From contig NZ_CP136187.1 in assembly GCF_033193315.1 (NCBI RefSeq), forward strand, positions 1,984,001-2,048,000: a DNA stretch of 64,000 nt, read 5' to 3'. Positions 1 through 10,108 of this stretch are shown here, piece after piece. The notes below the pieces were generated by a model. It made no database searches. It was not told the DNA's origin and was given only the letters and a program-made list of their open reading frames with translations. A program made the translations under genes and the position numbers. Within the stretch, counting starts at the first letter, position 1. Each line of letters begins with the position of its first letter. This DNA is from Agathobaculum sp. NTUH-O15-33 (GTDB lineage Bacteria; Bacillota; Clostridia; Oscillospirales; Butyricicoccaceae).

Positions 1-1
1 C

Positions 2-295
2 GCTTCATTCCTGACCGATGTGCGCACGCTGTTCGCGCAAAAGCAGATCGAAATTTTGAAAAAGTCCAAGCGCGGAGAAAAGCTCGTCAATATGCGCGAG
101 CTAATGCAGGACTTTTCCGTAGAGGAAAAGGAGGGCGAAGCCGTCGCGGTCGTCACCACGGCGGCCGGCAGCGTGAGCCTGAGCCCGGAATACCTGACCC
201 GCGCAATCAGGCAATATCTGCCGCAGTATGCGCTTCCGTTTTGCGCTTACCACCGTATGAACGTATTTACCGCCGAGGGCGAGCCGTTCCGTTAA
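2..295 (+). CDS. Unrecognised protein, C-terminal part only
   Basis: An open frame enters from the left edge and stops at TAA 293-295, so only about 97 C-terminal residues are visible. The GTG at 20 is internal rather than a likely start. The fragment is mostly charged and helical, then has a valine/alanine-rich stretch (VAVVTTAAG), and ends in YHRMNVFTAEGEPFR. I do not recognise a family. It lies 53 bases upstream of miaB in the same direction, so it may belong to that operon. I saw no signal peptide or membrane segment in this part. Function unknown. Confidence 0.5.
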   Translation, partial: ASFLTDVRTLFAQKQIEILKKSKRGEKLVNMRELMQDFSVEEKEGEAVAVVTTAAGSVSLSPEYLTRAIRQYLPQYALPFCAYHRMNVFTAEGEPFR

Positions 296-348
296 ACCGG
301 AAAGCGCCGTTTGAATGCGGCATTCGTATATAGAGGAGCAATTACCGC

Positions 349-1749
349 ATGAGTCAGCAAACCACCGTTTCCGCCGAACAGCTGCGCGCGCAGTTTGGCG
401 ATATGTCCCTTGTGGCCGCGATGAATCACGGCAGGGAGAAACGCGCGTATACCCATACCTTCGGCTGCCAGCAGAACGAGGCCGATACCGAGACCATTCG
501 CGGCATGCTCGCGGAGATGGGCTACCAGATGACCGATTCGCCGGAGCATGCGGATTTTATCCTGTTTAACACCTGCGCGGTGCGCGAGCACGCGGAGGAC
601 CGGGCGTTCGGCAATATCGGCGCGCTGTCCCATTTGAAAAAGCAGCGTCCCGATGTAATTATCGCGCTGTGCGGCTGTATGGCACAGCAGGAGAAGAATG
701 TAGAGAAGATTAAAAAAAGCTATCCGCAGGTCAGCCTGCTGTTTGGTACGCACGCGCTCTGGCGTTTCCCGTCGCTGCTGCGGCGGGTGCTGACCGGTGA
801 AAAGCGCGTGTTCGATATCGGCGGTGCGGACGATATCGCCGAGGGCCTGCCCGTTTTGCGCGGGGAGGGACCCAAGGCGTGGCTGTCGATCATGTATGGC
901 TGCAACAATTTCTGTACTTACTGCATCGTGCCCTATGTGCGCGGCCGCGAACGCAGCCGACGGCCGGAGGAAATCGAGGCCGAACTGCGCGAGCTCACGC
1001 GGGAGGGCTATAAGGACATCACCCTTTTGGGCCAGAACGTGAATTCCTATGGCAAGGATCTGGGGCTGGAAATCGATTTTTCTGATCTGCTGCGGCGTTT
1101 GAACGACGTGCCGGGCGATTTTCTATTGCGCTTCATGACGAGCCACCCGAAGGATGCGTCGAGAAAGCTGATTGATACCATGGCCGCGTGTTCCAAGGTG
1201 GCAAAGCAGCTGCATTTGCCGGTGCAATCCGGCAGCGACGCCGTGCTTTCTCGTATGAACCGGCGCTACACGGCGGGCGAATACCGGGAGCTGATCCGTT
1301 ATGCGCGCGAAGAAATACCCGAAATTGTGCTTTCCAGCGATATTATCGTCGGCTTTCCGGGCGAGACCGAGGCCGATTTTGAAGAGACCCTGCGTTTGAC
1401 GCAGGAGATCGAATACGATCTCCTGTTCACCTTTCTGTATTCCAAACGCAGCGGCACGCCTGCCGCGTCCTACGAGGACCCCGCGACAAGCGCGGAAAAG
1501 CAGGCTCGTTTTGAACGTCTGCTGCGGGCGCAGGACGAGATCGTTGCCCGCCGACAGGCGGCCTATCAGGGCAAAACGCTGCGTCTGCTGGTGGACGGCG
1601 AATCAAAAAATCCGGACTATCCCTTTACAGCGAGGACCGAAGGCAATTTACTCGTCTGCGTGCGCGGCGAAGACATTGTGGTGGGTTCCTTTATCGAAGC
1701 AGAGATTGAGAAAACCTCTTTGCGCTGTCTGTACGCGCAAAAAAGATAG
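349..1749 (+). CDS. miaB: tRNA-2-methylthio-N6-dimethylallyladenosine synthase MiaB
   Basis: Radical-SAM methylthiotransferase that adds the 2-methylthio group to i6A37 of tRNAs reading UNN codons. The 466-residue product has the usual three parts. The N-terminal UPF0004 domain carries cluster ligands C40 (TFGCQQNEAD), C76 (FNTCAVRE) and C110 (LCGCMAQQ). The radical-SAM core has C185, C189 and C192 in YGCNNFCTYC. A C-terminal TRAM domain covers about the last 65 residues. An AGAGGAG ribosome site precedes the ATG. mutS starts 15 bases after the stop. miaA, which makes the i6A substrate, is three genes downstream, so both steps of ms2i6A synthesis sit in one cluster. Confidence 0.96.
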   Translation: MSQQTTVSAEQLRAQFGDMSLVAAMNHGREKRAYTHTFGCQQNEADTETIRGMLAEMGYQMTDSPEHADFILFNTCAVREHAEDRAFGNIGALSHLKKQRPDVIIALCGCMAQQEKNVEKIKKSYPQVSLLFGTHALWRFPSLLRRVLTGEKRVFDIGGADDIAEGLPVLRGEGPKAWLSIMYGCNNFCTYCIVPYVRGRERSRRPEEIEAELRELTREGYKDITLLGQNVNSYGKDLGLEIDFSDLLRRLNDVPGDFLLRFMTSHPKDASRKLIDTMAACSKVAKQLHLPVQSGSDAVLSRMNRRYTAGEYRELIRYAREEIPEIVLSSDIIVGFPGETEADFEETLRLTQEIEYDLLFTFLYSKRSGTPAASYEDPATSAEKQARFERLLRAQDEIVARRQAAYQGKTLRLLVDGESKNPDYPFTARTEGNLLVCVRGEDIVVGSFIEAEIEKTSLRCLYAQKR

Positions 1750-1764
1750 AAACGAGGAAATAGC

Positions 1765-4356
1765 ATGGCAGAACTTACGCCCATGATGAAGCAGTATTTT
1801 GAGATCAAGGACAAGCACCGGGATTATATTCTGTTTTACCGCTTGGGCGATTTCTACGAAATGTTTTTTGACGACGCCAAGCTCGCTTCACGCGAGCTTG
1901 AACTGACCCTGACCGGCCGCGACTGCGGGCAGGAGGAGCGCGCGCCTATGTGCGGCGTTCCTTACCACAGCGCGGAAAGTTATATCGCCAAGCTGGTGCG
2001 GAAGGGCTATAAGGTCGCGATCTGCGAGCAGGTGGAGGATCCCAAGCTGGCCAAGGGCCTTGTCCGCCGTGAGATTGTTCGCATGGTAACGCCCGGCACG
2101 GTGATCGAATCCTCCATGCTGGATGAAAACCGCAACAATTTTCTCGGCTGCGTTTTTTCCGCGGGCGGCCGGATCGGCGTTTGCTTTGCCGATATCACGA
2201 CAGGCGAAGCTTACGCGACCGGCTCGGATTCTTGGGGCGAGATCCTCAGCGAGCTGGGCCGGTTTGGCCCGCGTGAGGTGCTGGTCGGCGGGGAAGCGGC
2301 GGGAGAAGCGCAGCTTACGGCCTTTCTGCATGAACGGCTGGAAGCCTTGATCGAGCCCATGCCCGAGGAAAGCTTTGACGCGGACGCTGCGTCAAAGCGC
2401 ATCATCGATCGTTTTCGCGTGACCGACTTTGACGCGGCCGGATTGACCGAGCTGCCGCAGGCCGCGCAAAGCATCGGCGGCATGCTCTGCTATCTGGAAC
2501 AAACGCAAAAGTCGAGCCTTGCGAACCTCAACTCCTTGCAGGTATACCAGCAGGGCAAATACATGGAGGTAGACCTGATCGCCCGCCGCAATTTAGAGTT
2601 GTGCGAGACCATGCGCACGCAGGAAAAGCGCGGCACGCTGCTGTGGGTGCTGGACCGCACCAAAACCGCCATGGGCGCGCGCCTGATCCGGCAGTGGATT
2701 GAAAAACCGCTGCGCAACCCGCTCCATATCGAACGGAGGCAGCACGCGGTGAGCGCGCTGTTTGAAGATGTGATCGCGCGGGGCGCGCTCGCCGACGAGC
2801 TCAACCGGGTGTTCGACATGGAACGGCTGATCGGCCGCGTGGTATACGGCACGGCCGGCGCGCGCGATCTGCGGGCGCTCTGCGCCGCGATCGAGCATCT
2901 GCCCGCCATTCGCGAGGAGGCTTCGCGCTTCGGCACGGGTTTGCTGCGCGAACTGACCGGCAGGATCGATCTTTTGGAGGATGTGCGCGTGCTGATCGCC
3001 TCCGCGATTGTGGACGAACCGCCGATCAGCCTACGCGACGGCGGACTGATCCGTACCGGACACCATGAAGAGATCGACCACCTGCGCGATCTGGCCAGCG
3101 GCGGCAAGGGGGAAATCGCGGCGATCGAGCAGGTCGAGCGCGAAAAAACGGGGATCAAGGGCCTGAAGATCGGCTACAACCGCGTGTTCGGCTATTATAT
3201 CGAGGTAACGAAGTCCAATGTGAGCATGGTGCCGGATCATTATATCCGCAAGCAGACGCTCGCGAACTGCGAGCGCTATATCACAGAGGAGCTTAAAACG
3301 CTCGAAAGCACGGTGCTCGGCGCGCAGGAACGCCTGACGGCGCTCGAATACGAGGTGTTTGTTCAGGTACGCGAAGCGGTCGGCGCCGAGGTGCACCGCG
3401 TACAGGCCACCGCGCAGGCGCTCGCCACGCTGGATGTGCTGTGCGCGCTCGCGGAAGCGGCGGCGGAAAACAACTATGTTTGCCCCACGGTCGACTTTTC
3501 CGGCCGTATCGATATCCGGGACGGCCGCCATCCGGTGGTGGAAAAAATGCTGGCGGACAGCCTGTTTATCCCGAACGACACGGTGCTCGACAACAAGGAA
3601 AACCGCACCGCCATCATCACCGGCCCCAACATGGCCGGCAAATCTACTTATATGCGCCAAGTGGCGCTGATCACCATCATGGCGCAGATCGGCTCGTTCG
3701 TACCGGCGGCCGCGGCGCACATCGGCGTGGCCGACCGCGTGTTTACCCGCGTCGGTGCGTCGGACGATCTGGCGAGCGGCCAGTCCACCTTCATGGTAGA
3801 GATGACCGAGGTTGCCGAAATCTTAAAAAACGCGACCAAGGCCAGCCTGATCGTGCTGGATGAGATCGGACGCGGCACATCGACATACGACGGCATGTCG
3901 ATCGCGCGCGCGGTCGTCGAATACGTCACGGATACGAAAAAAATCGGCGCGCGCACGCTGTTTGCCACCCATTATCACGAATTGACCGCGCTGGAAGACC
4001 TTGTGCCGGGCGTAAAGAACTACAACATCGCGGTGAAGAAGCGCGGAGACGATATCACCTTTTTGCGCAAGATCGTCCGCGGCGGAGCGGACGACAGCTA
4101 CGGCATTGAAGTGGCCGGACTTGCCGGCGTGCCAAACGCGGTAATCCGCCGCGCCAAGCACGTGCTTGCCGATCTGGAAGCCACCGCGCCCAAGCCCGAG
4201 GTGCGCGCCGTAGAGAGCAAGGAAGAAGCGCCGCAGCTTACCATGAACGAGCTTTCCGGCGGCGCTGTGGCCGACCGCCTGCGCGCCATGCAGGTGGATA
4301 CCATGACGCCGATCGAGGCGCTCAACGCACTGTACGAGCTGAAAAAGCTGCTTTGA
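1765..4356 (+). CDS. mutS: DNA mismatch repair ATPase MutS
   Basis: Recognises base mismatches and recruits MutL. The 863-residue length is standard for MutS1. The N-terminal mismatch-binding domain begins with MMKQYFEIKDKH and includes the conserved FYEMF segment around residues 31-35, where the Phe-X-Glu wedge contacts the mismatch. The core and clamp follow. The ATPase has Walker A G620-PNMAGKST-T628, then the Walker B run IVLDEIGRGTST and the FATHYHEL motif. The ATG has a GAGGAAA ribosome site. It follows miaB closely and is followed 43 bases later by mutL, the usual clostridial arrangement. Confidence 0.97.
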   Translation: MAELTPMMKQYFEIKDKHRDYILFYRLGDFYEMFFDDAKLASRELELTLTGRDCGQEERAPMCGVPYHSAESYIAKLVRKGYKVAICEQVEDPKLAKGLVRREIVRMVTPGTVIESSMLDENRNNFLGCVFSAGGRIGVCFADITTGEAYATGSDSWGEILSELGRFGPREVLVGGEAAGEAQLTAFLHERLEALIEPMPEESFDADAASKRIIDRFRVTDFDAAGLTELPQAAQSIGGMLCYLEQTQKSSLANLNSLQVYQQGKYMEVDLIARRNLELCETMRTQEKRGTLLWVLDRTKTAMGARLIRQWIEKPLRNPLHIERRQHAVSALFEDVIARGALADELNRVFDMERLIGRVVYGTAGARDLRALCAAIEHLPAIREEASRFGTGLLRELTGRIDLLEDVRVLIASAIVDEPPISLRDGGLIRTGHHEEIDHLRDLASGGKGEIAAIEQVEREKTGIKGLKIGYNRVFGYYIEVTKSNVSMVPDHYIRKQTLANCERYITEELKTLESTVLGAQERLTALEYEVFVQVREAVGAEVHRVQATAQALATLDVLCALAEAAAENNYVCPTVDFSGRIDIRDGRHPVVEKMLADSLFIPNDTVLDNKENRTAIITGPNMAGKSTYMRQVALITIMAQIGSFVPAAAAHIGVADRVFTRVGASDDLASGQSTFMVEMTEVAEILKNATKASLIVLDEIGRGTSTYDGMSIARAVVEYVTDTKKIGARTLFATHYHELTALEDLVPGVKNYNIAVKKRGDDITFLRKIVRGGADDSYGIEVAGLAGVPNAVIRRAKHVLADLEATAPKPEVRAVESKEEAPQLTMNELSGGAVADRLRAMQVDTMTPIEALNALYELKKLL

Positions 4357-4399
4357 CAACAAGCGCTGTATTTGACCCGACCTTCTGAAAGGAATCAAA

Positions 4400-6370
4400 A
4401 TGGCAATCATCCATGAACTATCCCCGCATTTGGCCGACCTGATCGCGGCGGGCGAGGTCGTAGAACGGCCTGCGTCCGTTGCGAAAGAGCTGGTGGAAAA
4501 CGCGATCGACGCGGGTGCGACGCGTATCACGGTGGAAATCGAAAACGGCGGCATATCCTATCTGCGCATCGCGGATAACGGCTGCGGTATCGCGGCGGAG
4601 GACGCGCCCATCGCGTTTCGCCGCCACGCGACCAGTAAGCTGCGCACCGAGGAAGATCTGAACAAGATCGGCACGCTCGGTTTCCGTGGCGAAGCGCTGG
4701 CCGCTATTTCCTCCGTCACCCGCATCGATTTGTTTACCCGTCAGGCCGACGCGATCGCGGGCCTGCACCTGCATCTGGAAGCGGGCCAGATACAGACGTG
4801 CGAAGAAGCGGGCTGCCCGGTGGGCACGACCATGGTTGTGCGCGATCTGTTTTATAATACGCCCGCGCGCATGAAATTTCTAAAAAAGGACTTTACCGAA
4901 GCGGGCTATATTCTCGGCGTTGTGCAGCACGCGGCGCTGTCGCATCCCGAGATCGGTTTCACCATGATCCGGGACGGCAAGCAGGTCTTTACGACCGATG
5001 GGCGCGGCAAGCTGATCGCGCCCGTGTTTGCTGTTTTCGGCAAGGAAATGACCGATAGCATGCTGCCCGTCCCCAAAACCGAGCACCAAAATATGACGGT
5101 GACCGGCTATATCGTCAAGCCTCATCTGGGGCGTCCCAACCGGGGCATGCAGCATTTTTTCGTCAACGGCCGCTATGTCAAAAGCAAGCTGATGCAGGCC
5201 GCGATGGAAGAAGCGTACCGCAATGCCATGATCACGGGCAAGTACCCCTCCGGCGCGGTCTTTCTGGAATTGCCGCTGAGTTCGGTCGACGTTAACGTGC
5301 ATCCGGCTAAAACAGAGGTGAAATTTTCGCAGGAAAAGCCGGTGTTCGAGGCCGTCTATATCGCCTGCAAAAATGCGCTCGCGGCGGGCGATAATATCCC
5401 GCTCTTGACGCATCAGGAAAAACCGTCTCCCACGCCCGCGCCCCGGGAGGATAATCTTTCGGCCGCGCAGCAGCAGATCACGGTTCCGGTTTCGCCACCC
5501 GCGACAGCGCATGAGGCGCTTCCGCGTGAGGAAAAAAACGCGCCGCCGCCCATAGAAGACTTTTTTGTCGCCGTGCCGCCGCGCGCTGTGCGTCCTCAGC
5601 GGCCCATAGAAAGCGACACGGCCGCCGCGCCTATGCAGCCCTATCAATCCACGCCCGGCTTTGCGCCGCGGCGCGTCGACCCGGCGCTGCTTCAGCCGCT
5701 GCGAGAAGAGGCGGAACCGGTACAGGTGCCGCCGGAGCAAACGCCCGCCGCCATGCCGGCGGTACCCGCCGAAAAGCAGGAGCCGGCGGTTCAGACGATT
5801 ACCGGCGGCGCGCGCGTGATCGGCGAGTGCTTCCACACCTACTTGATCGCGGAGGACGCGGACGGACTGATTTTAATCGATAAACACGCCGCGCATGAGC
5901 GCATGCTGTTCAATAAGCTGCGCCGGGAGAGCGTTATCCCCTCACAAGAGCTATTGACGCCCGCCGTTGTCGAATTGACGGCCGAGCAGGCCGCCGTGCT
6001 GCGCGAGCAGCTCAACGAACTGCGGCAGGCCGGGTTTGACGTGGATCCTTTTGGGGAAAATAGCTTTGCCGTTCGTTCTGCGCCCGCTTATCTGGATTTC
6101 GGCGATATCCCCGCGGTGATCAGCGAGCTGGCGGAAAAGACGCTGACCAGCCGCGCGCCCGTGCCCGACCGGCTAGACGATCTGATCCATATGGTCGCCT
6201 GCAAGGCCGCCATCAAAGCGGGCAAGGCGACTTCGCTGACGGAATTGCAGGATCTGTGCGACCGGGTGCTGAGCGACGAGGACGTGCGTTCGTGCCCCCA
6301 TGGCAGACCCACCACCGTACGACTGACCAAATACGAGCTGGACAAGCTGTTTAAGCGTGTCAACCAATAG
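4400..6370 (+). CDS. mutL: DNA mismatch repair protein MutL
   Basis: Matchmaker and nicking endonuclease of mismatch repair. The N-terminal GHKL ATPase is clear: ELVENAIDAGA at residues 30-40, DNGCGI, and GFRGEAL. A poorly conserved Pro/Ala/Glu-rich linker of roughly 130 residues follows (about 345-470). The C-terminal dimerisation and nuclease domain carries the endonuclease motif D494-KHAAHE-E500, plus ACKAAIKAGK and SCPHGRPT. These metal-site motifs fit a species without MutH, where MutL itself cuts. The ATG has an AAAGGAA ribosome site. The stop codon TAG is immediately followed by the ribosome site of miaA. Confidence 0.96.
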   Translation: MAIIHELSPHLADLIAAGEVVERPASVAKELVENAIDAGATRITVEIENGGISYLRIADNGCGIAAEDAPIAFRRHATSKLRTEEDLNKIGTLGFRGEALAAISSVTRIDLFTRQADAIAGLHLHLEAGQIQTCEEAGCPVGTTMVVRDLFYNTPARMKFLKKDFTEAGYILGVVQHAALSHPEIGFTMIRDGKQVFTTDGRGKLIAPVFAVFGKEMTDSMLPVPKTEHQNMTVTGYIVKPHLGRPNRGMQHFFVNGRYVKSKLMQAAMEEAYRNAMITGKYPSGAVFLELPLSSVDVNVHPAKTEVKFSQEKPVFEAVYIACKNALAAGDNIPLLTHQEKPSPTPAPREDNLSAAQQQITVPVSPPATAHEALPREEKNAPPPIEDFFVAVPPRAVRPQRPIESDTAAAPMQPYQSTPGFAPRRVDPALLQPLREEAEPVQVPPEQTPAAMPAVPAEKQEPAVQTITGGARVIGECFHTYLIAEDADGLILIDKHAAHERMLFNKLRRESVIPSQELLTPAVVELTAEQAAVLREQLNELRQAGFDVDPFGENSFAVRSAPAYLDFGDIPAVISELAEKTLTSRAPVPDRLDDLIHMVACKAAIKAGKATSLTELQDLCDRVLSDEDVRSCPHGRPTTVRLTKYELDKLFKRVNQ

Positions 6371-6380
6371 GAGTGAACCG

Positions 6381-7322
6381 ATGGATAACCGCCTGATCTG
6401 CCTGTGCGGTCCAACGGCGAGCGGCAAAACTGCGCTTGCCGTTACGCTTGCCAAAATGCTGGATACGGAAATTATATCGGCTGATTCGATGCAGGTATAC
6501 CGCTATCTCGATATCGGCACGGCCAAGCCCACGCTGGCCGAGCGCGAGGGCGTACCGCATCATCTGATCGACGTGTGCGAGCCGGATGAGAGCTTTTCCG
6601 TTGCACGCTATGTTGAGCTTGCGGACGGCGCCGCCGCCGATATCCTGCGCCGTGGCATGGTGCCGATCGTCGCGGGCGGAACCGGGCTTTATATGAACGC
6701 GCTGATCGAATGCGCCGCCTTTTCCGGCAACGAGACCGACGAGGCCGTGCGCGAAAAATATCGCCTCATGGCGCGGGAGCAGGGGAACGACGCGGTGCAT
6801 GCCTGTCTTGCGCGGGTCGACCCCGAAAGCGCGGGCAACCTGCACCCCAATAATCTCAAACGCGTGATCCGCGCGCTCGAGGTGTACGAGCAGACCGGCA
6901 TAACGATTGGCGAATTGAATAGGAAAAATAAGCGGCCCGCGCCCAAATACGACGCGCTGATGATCGGCGTATGCCCGGCCGACCGGCAGGTGCTTTATGA
7001 ACGCATCGACCGCCGCGTCGATCAGATGCTGGAACAGGGCCTGCTGGAAGAGACCCGCCGCCTTTTGGAGGCCGGCCGCCTGACCGGGACCGCCGCGCAG
7101 GCGATCGGCTACAAGGAATTAACGGCCTATTTGCACGGCGAAGCGACGCTCGCCGCATGCACCGAGCTACTCAAGCGCCGCAGCCGCAACTACGCGAAAA
7201 GACAGCTGACATGGCTGAAAAAGGATGACAGGATCCACTGGATCTATTATAATAAAGGGGAAGAACTTCGCTTCCTCCTCCAAGAAACGACAAAATATCT
7301 GCAAAAACACGGTGTACAATGA
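6381..7322 (+). CDS. miaA: tRNA dimethylallyltransferase MiaA
   Basis: Transfers a dimethylallyl group to N6 of A37 in tRNAs reading U-starting codons, the step before MiaB. The product is 313 residues. The P-loop is G10-PTASGKT-T17, followed by the DSMQVYR segment and the DVCEPDESFS and GGTGLY motifs of IPP transferases. I chose ATG 6381 over an in-frame GTG at 6357. The latter lies inside mutL, whereas 6381 has AGGAG at the right distance, overlapping the mutL stop codon. This suggests translational coupling to mutL. hfq follows 32 bases downstream. Confidence 0.95.
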   Translation: MDNRLICLCGPTASGKTALAVTLAKMLDTEIISADSMQVYRYLDIGTAKPTLAEREGVPHHLIDVCEPDESFSVARYVELADGAAADILRRGMVPIVAGGTGLYMNALIECAAFSGNETDEAVREKYRLMAREQGNDAVHACLARVDPESAGNLHPNNLKRVIRALEVYEQTGITIGELNRKNKRPAPKYDALMIGVCPADRQVLYERIDRRVDQMLEQGLLEETRRLLEAGRLTGTAAQAIGYKELTAYLHGEATLAACTELLKRRSRNYAKRQLTWLKKDDRIHWIYYNKGEELRFLLQETTKYLQKHGVQ

Positions 7323-7354
7323 GACCATAATTTGTAAATTATGGAGGAATTGTT

Positions 7355-7603
7355 GTGAGAAACGAAATCAACCTACAGGACAGAATGCTTTGCGCGGTGC
7401 GCCAGCAAGGCCAAAACGTGACCGTGTTCCTGACCAACGGCTTTCAGATGCGGGGCGCCGTGCGCGGCTATGATAATTTCACCGTTATTCTGGAAAGCGA
7501 CGGCAAGCAGCAGATGATCTATAAACATGCCATATCCACCATTATTCCGCAGCATCGCGTGGATCTTTCCGGACACAGGGAGGAGAATGACGGCGCGGAA
7601 TAA
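7355..7603 (+). CDS. hfq: RNA chaperone Hfq
   Basis: An 82-residue Sm-like RNA chaperone that forms a hexameric ring pairing small RNAs with mRNAs. The Sm1 region ([23 protein letters not shown]) and the Sm2 signature YKHAIST, with the RNA-contacting K and H, are present. There is only a very short C-terminal tail, as is usual in Bacillota. It starts at GTG 7355 with GGAGG at 7343-7347, seven bases upstream. It follows miaA, the same miaA-hfq order seen in many bacteria including E. coli. Confidence 0.95.
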   Translation: MRNEINLQDRMLCAVRQQGQNVTVFLTNGFQMRGAVRGYDNFTVILESDGKQQMIYKHAISTIIPQHRVDLSGHREENDGAE

Positions 7604-7624
7604 ATTACATAGCGAGGACAAGCC

Positions 7625-8893
7625 ATGGCGAAAAAGACAAAAGCCAAACAAAAACAAAATCAAAGACAGGGCACAGGCGCAAGGCCGATCTTGATCGTCA
7701 TTTCTGTGCTCTTGGTCGTTTATCTGGGCGCGCAGATCTATTCCGCTTTTTCCGGCTCGATCGAGACGGCCAGCGCGGTGCATATCACGGCGAACGACAG
7801 CTTTGCGGCGAACGGTTGGTTTTTCCGTACGGAAACCACCGTGTCCGGCAGTGAAAGCTCCACGGTAAAGCACATCGTTTACAGTGGTGAGCGTGTGCAG
7901 CAGGACGCGGCGCTGGCCACCGTTTACGCGGACGAGCAGACGTTGTCCCTCAGCCGCGAGCTCGAAGAGGTCGAAGGCCAGATCGCCACGCTCGACGCCG
8001 CGCTGCAAACCGCGGGCGACGGTTCGGACGCGGCCAAGCTCGACCAGTTGATCACGCTGAATCTGCAGCAAATGACGGCGCTTCTCAAGTCCGGTTCGGG
8101 CACGACGCTCGCGCCCGCCGTGGAGTCTCTGCGCTCGCTCTCGCTCAAGCGCGACGCGGGCAATCTGGACGCCGCCACGGTTTCAGCGGAGCGCGACGCG
8201 TTGACAGGCGAGCAGCAAAGCCTGTCCCAGCAGGTCTCCGGACGCACCAATCAGATCACTTCGCCCGCCTCCGGCTATTTTTCCGAGATCGTGGACGGAT
8301 ATGAAAGCATCCTAAACCCCGACCAGCTCGAAAAAATGACTGTGGAGGAGTTCCGGGATTTGACCGAGACCAAACCCGTGCGGGCTGACGACGCGCTTGG
8401 CAAGATCGTGCAGGGCTTTAGCTGGTATCTTGCCGCCGAGGTGCCTGTCGCGGAAGCCGACCGGCTGGCCAAGGCGGGCAGCGTGCGCGTCAATTTTACG
8501 CGCGCTTCGATCGAAACGGCGGCAACGGTATATGCCGTCAACAAGGAACGGGACGCGGAGACCGCGCTGATCGTTTTGGAGGGCAATGAGTTTAACAGCG
8601 AGATGGTTTCGATGCGTGACCAGCCGATCGATATCATCCTCGGCACCTACACCGGCTTGAAAGTGCCGAAGGAAGCCGCGCGCATGATGACCGATTCCGA
8701 AGGAAACAGCCGCCTCGGCGTATTCATCCTGAGCGGTTCGGTTACCAAATTTAAAAATATCACACCGCTTTTTGAGACAGATTCGTATTATGTCGTCGAG
8801 CAGAGCGCGACCGACGCGAGCGCTCTGGTAGCGCAGGATAAGATCATCGTGCGCGGTAAGGGCCTGCAAAATAATATGGTGGTGAACACATGA
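7625..8893 (+). CDS. HlyD-like membrane-anchored protein
   Basis: A 422-residue protein with a lysine-rich cytoplasmic N-terminus, one membrane segment at about residues 20-43 (ILIVISVLLVVYLGAQIY), and a long extracytoplasmic part. The outer part contains a barrel/biotinyl-lipoyl-like fold interrupted by a coiled coil (about residues 95-200), as in HlyD/AcrA adaptors. No transporter gene adjoins it. Instead it is coupled to yggS by a 4-base ATGA overlap and sits in the sepF-yggT-divIVA cell-division cluster. An envelope or division-associated role is therefore as plausible as efflux. The family assignment rests on architecture only; function unknown. Confidence 0.7.
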   Translation: MAKKTKAKQKQNQRQGTGARPILIVISVLLVVYLGAQIYSAFSGSIETASAVHITANDSFAANGWFFRTETTVSGSESSTVKHIVYSGERVQQDAALATVYADEQTLSLSRELEEVEGQIATLDAALQTAGDGSDAAKLDQLITLNLQQMTALLKSGSGTTLAPAVESLRSLSLKRDAGNLDAATVSAERDALTGEQQSLSQQVSGRTNQITSPASGYFSEIVDGYESILNPDQLEKMTVEEFRDLTETKPVRADDALGKIVQGFSWYLAAEVPVAEADRLAKAGSVRVNFTRASIETAATVYAVNKERDAETALIVLEGNEFNSEMVSMRDQPIDIILGTYTGLKVPKEAARMMTDSEGNSRLGVFILSGSVTKFKNITPLFETDSYYVVEQSATDASALVAQDKIIVRGKGLQNNMVVNT

Positions 8894-9609
8894 CACAAGA
8901 AGAGAGAATAACGCTGGCGGAAAGAATAAAGGACGTGCAGGCGCGCGTTGCGCGCGCGGCCGTAGCCAGCGGCCGCCGCGCGGAGGATATCACCCTTGTC
9001 GCCGCGACCAAGATGAACGACGCGGACAGGGTGCGCGCCGCGATCGAGGCGGGCATTCGCGTATGCGGCGAAAACCGCGTGCAGGAGCTGACCGATAAAT
9101 ACGAACAAAACGCCTACGCGGGCGCTGATCTGCAATTTATCGGTACGCTGCAGTCTAATAAAATCAAATATCTGATCGGCAAGGTATCTCTCATCCAGTC
9201 GGTCGGCTCCCTGAAGCTCGGGCAGGCGATCGCAAAAGAAGCTGCAAAAAAGGGGATCACGCAGGATATTTTGCTGGAAGTCAACATCGGCAGGGAGCAG
9301 GCAAAGAGCGGACTTATGCCCGAAATGCTTCCGGAAGCGCTCGATCAGCTGCGTTTGCTGCCCGCAATACGTATCCGCGGCCTGATGGCAATTCCGCCGA
9401 TTGCAGATGAAACCACGAAAAATTTGCGCTATTTCAACGAAATGCACCAGATATTTGTTGACATTTTGACGAAAAAATACGATAATGTAAATATGGATTA
9501 TTTGTCTATGGGTATGACAAATGACTTTGAAACAGCGATTTCATGCGGTTCCAACATGGTTCGGATCGGCACGGCGATTTTTGGCGCGCGTCCCTATCCC
9601 GTTCCCTAG
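8890..9609 (+). CDS. yggS: YggS-family pyridoxal-phosphate homeostasis protein
   Basis: Cytosolic PLP-binding protein of the YggS/YlmE/PROSC family, which buffers free PLP and influences amino- and keto-acid pools. It is 239 residues with a type III TIM-barrel fold. The PLP lysine is K41 in LVAATKMN. Also conserved are [17 protein letters not shown], and the C-terminal phosphate-binding [12 protein letters not shown] and VRIGTAIFG. The start overlaps the preceding stop by 4 bases. Its position directly before sepF, yggT and divIVA matches the ylmDEFGH-divIVA cluster of Bacillota. Confidence 0.94.
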   Translation: MTQEERITLAERIKDVQARVARAAVASGRRAEDITLVAATKMNDADRVRAAIEAGIRVCGENRVQELTDKYEQNAYAGADLQFIGTLQSNKIKYLIGKVSLIQSVGSLKLGQAIAKEAAKKGITQDILLEVNIGREQAKSGLMPEMLPEALDQLRLLPAIRIRGLMAIPPIADETTKNLRYFNEMHQIFVDILTKKYDNVNMDYLSMGMTNDFETAISCGSNMVRIGTAIFGARPYPVP

Positions 9610-9635
9610 CCGCAAGTCATAAGGAGGAACTTTCT

Positions 9636-10097
9636 ATGGGTTCGATCAAGGGTTTTATTGATTGGGTCAAGGGGGAAGATGTCGAAGACGATTTTGACGA
9701 GCAGGTGCCCCGCCAGCGCGCGGAGGAACCCGCTATCTCGTCTTCGCCGTCCGCGTTCGACGCGCCCGAGACCACATCTTCCGTACGACGCAGCAATAAG
9801 GTCGTCAATATCAACGCGACAACGCAACTGGCTGTTGTGCTCGTTAAGCCCGACCGGTTTGAAAACGCCGCCGAGATTGCCGACCATCTCAAGGACAAGC
9901 GCACGGTTGTGCTCAACTTAGAGCAGACCAATAAGGACGTTGCGCGTCGCTTGGTCGATTTCCTCAGCGGAGTGGCTTATGCCAATGAAGGTAAAATAAA
10001 AAAAGTTGCAAACAGCACATACATCATAACGCCGTATAACGTCGATATCATGGGTGATCTGATCGATGAGCTGGAAAACAACGGCATGTACTTTTAA
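9636..10097 (+). CDS. sepF: Cell division protein SepF
   Basis: Membrane-binding partner of FtsZ that helps assemble the septal ring. It is 153 residues. The amphipathic N-terminal membrane-targeting helix is MGSIKGFIDWVKG. An acidic/proline linker follows, and the SepF core (about residues 65-150) contains VVLVKPDRFENAAEIADHL, VVLNLEQTNKDVARRLVDF and the C-terminal YIITPYNVDI. I chose ATG 9636 over the longer open frame because AAGGAGG at 9621-9627 is placed correctly and the amphipathic helix begins there. It lies 26 bases after yggS and 11 before yggT. Confidence 0.95.
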   Translation: MGSIKGFIDWVKGEDVEDDFDEQVPRQRAEEPAISSSPSAFDAPETTSSVRRSNKVVNINATTQLAVVLVKPDRFENAAEIADHLKDKRTVVLNLEQTNKDVARRLVDFLSGVAYANEGKIKKVANSTYIITPYNVDIMGDLIDELENNGMYF

Positions 10098-10108
10098 GGC
10101 TGAATAAC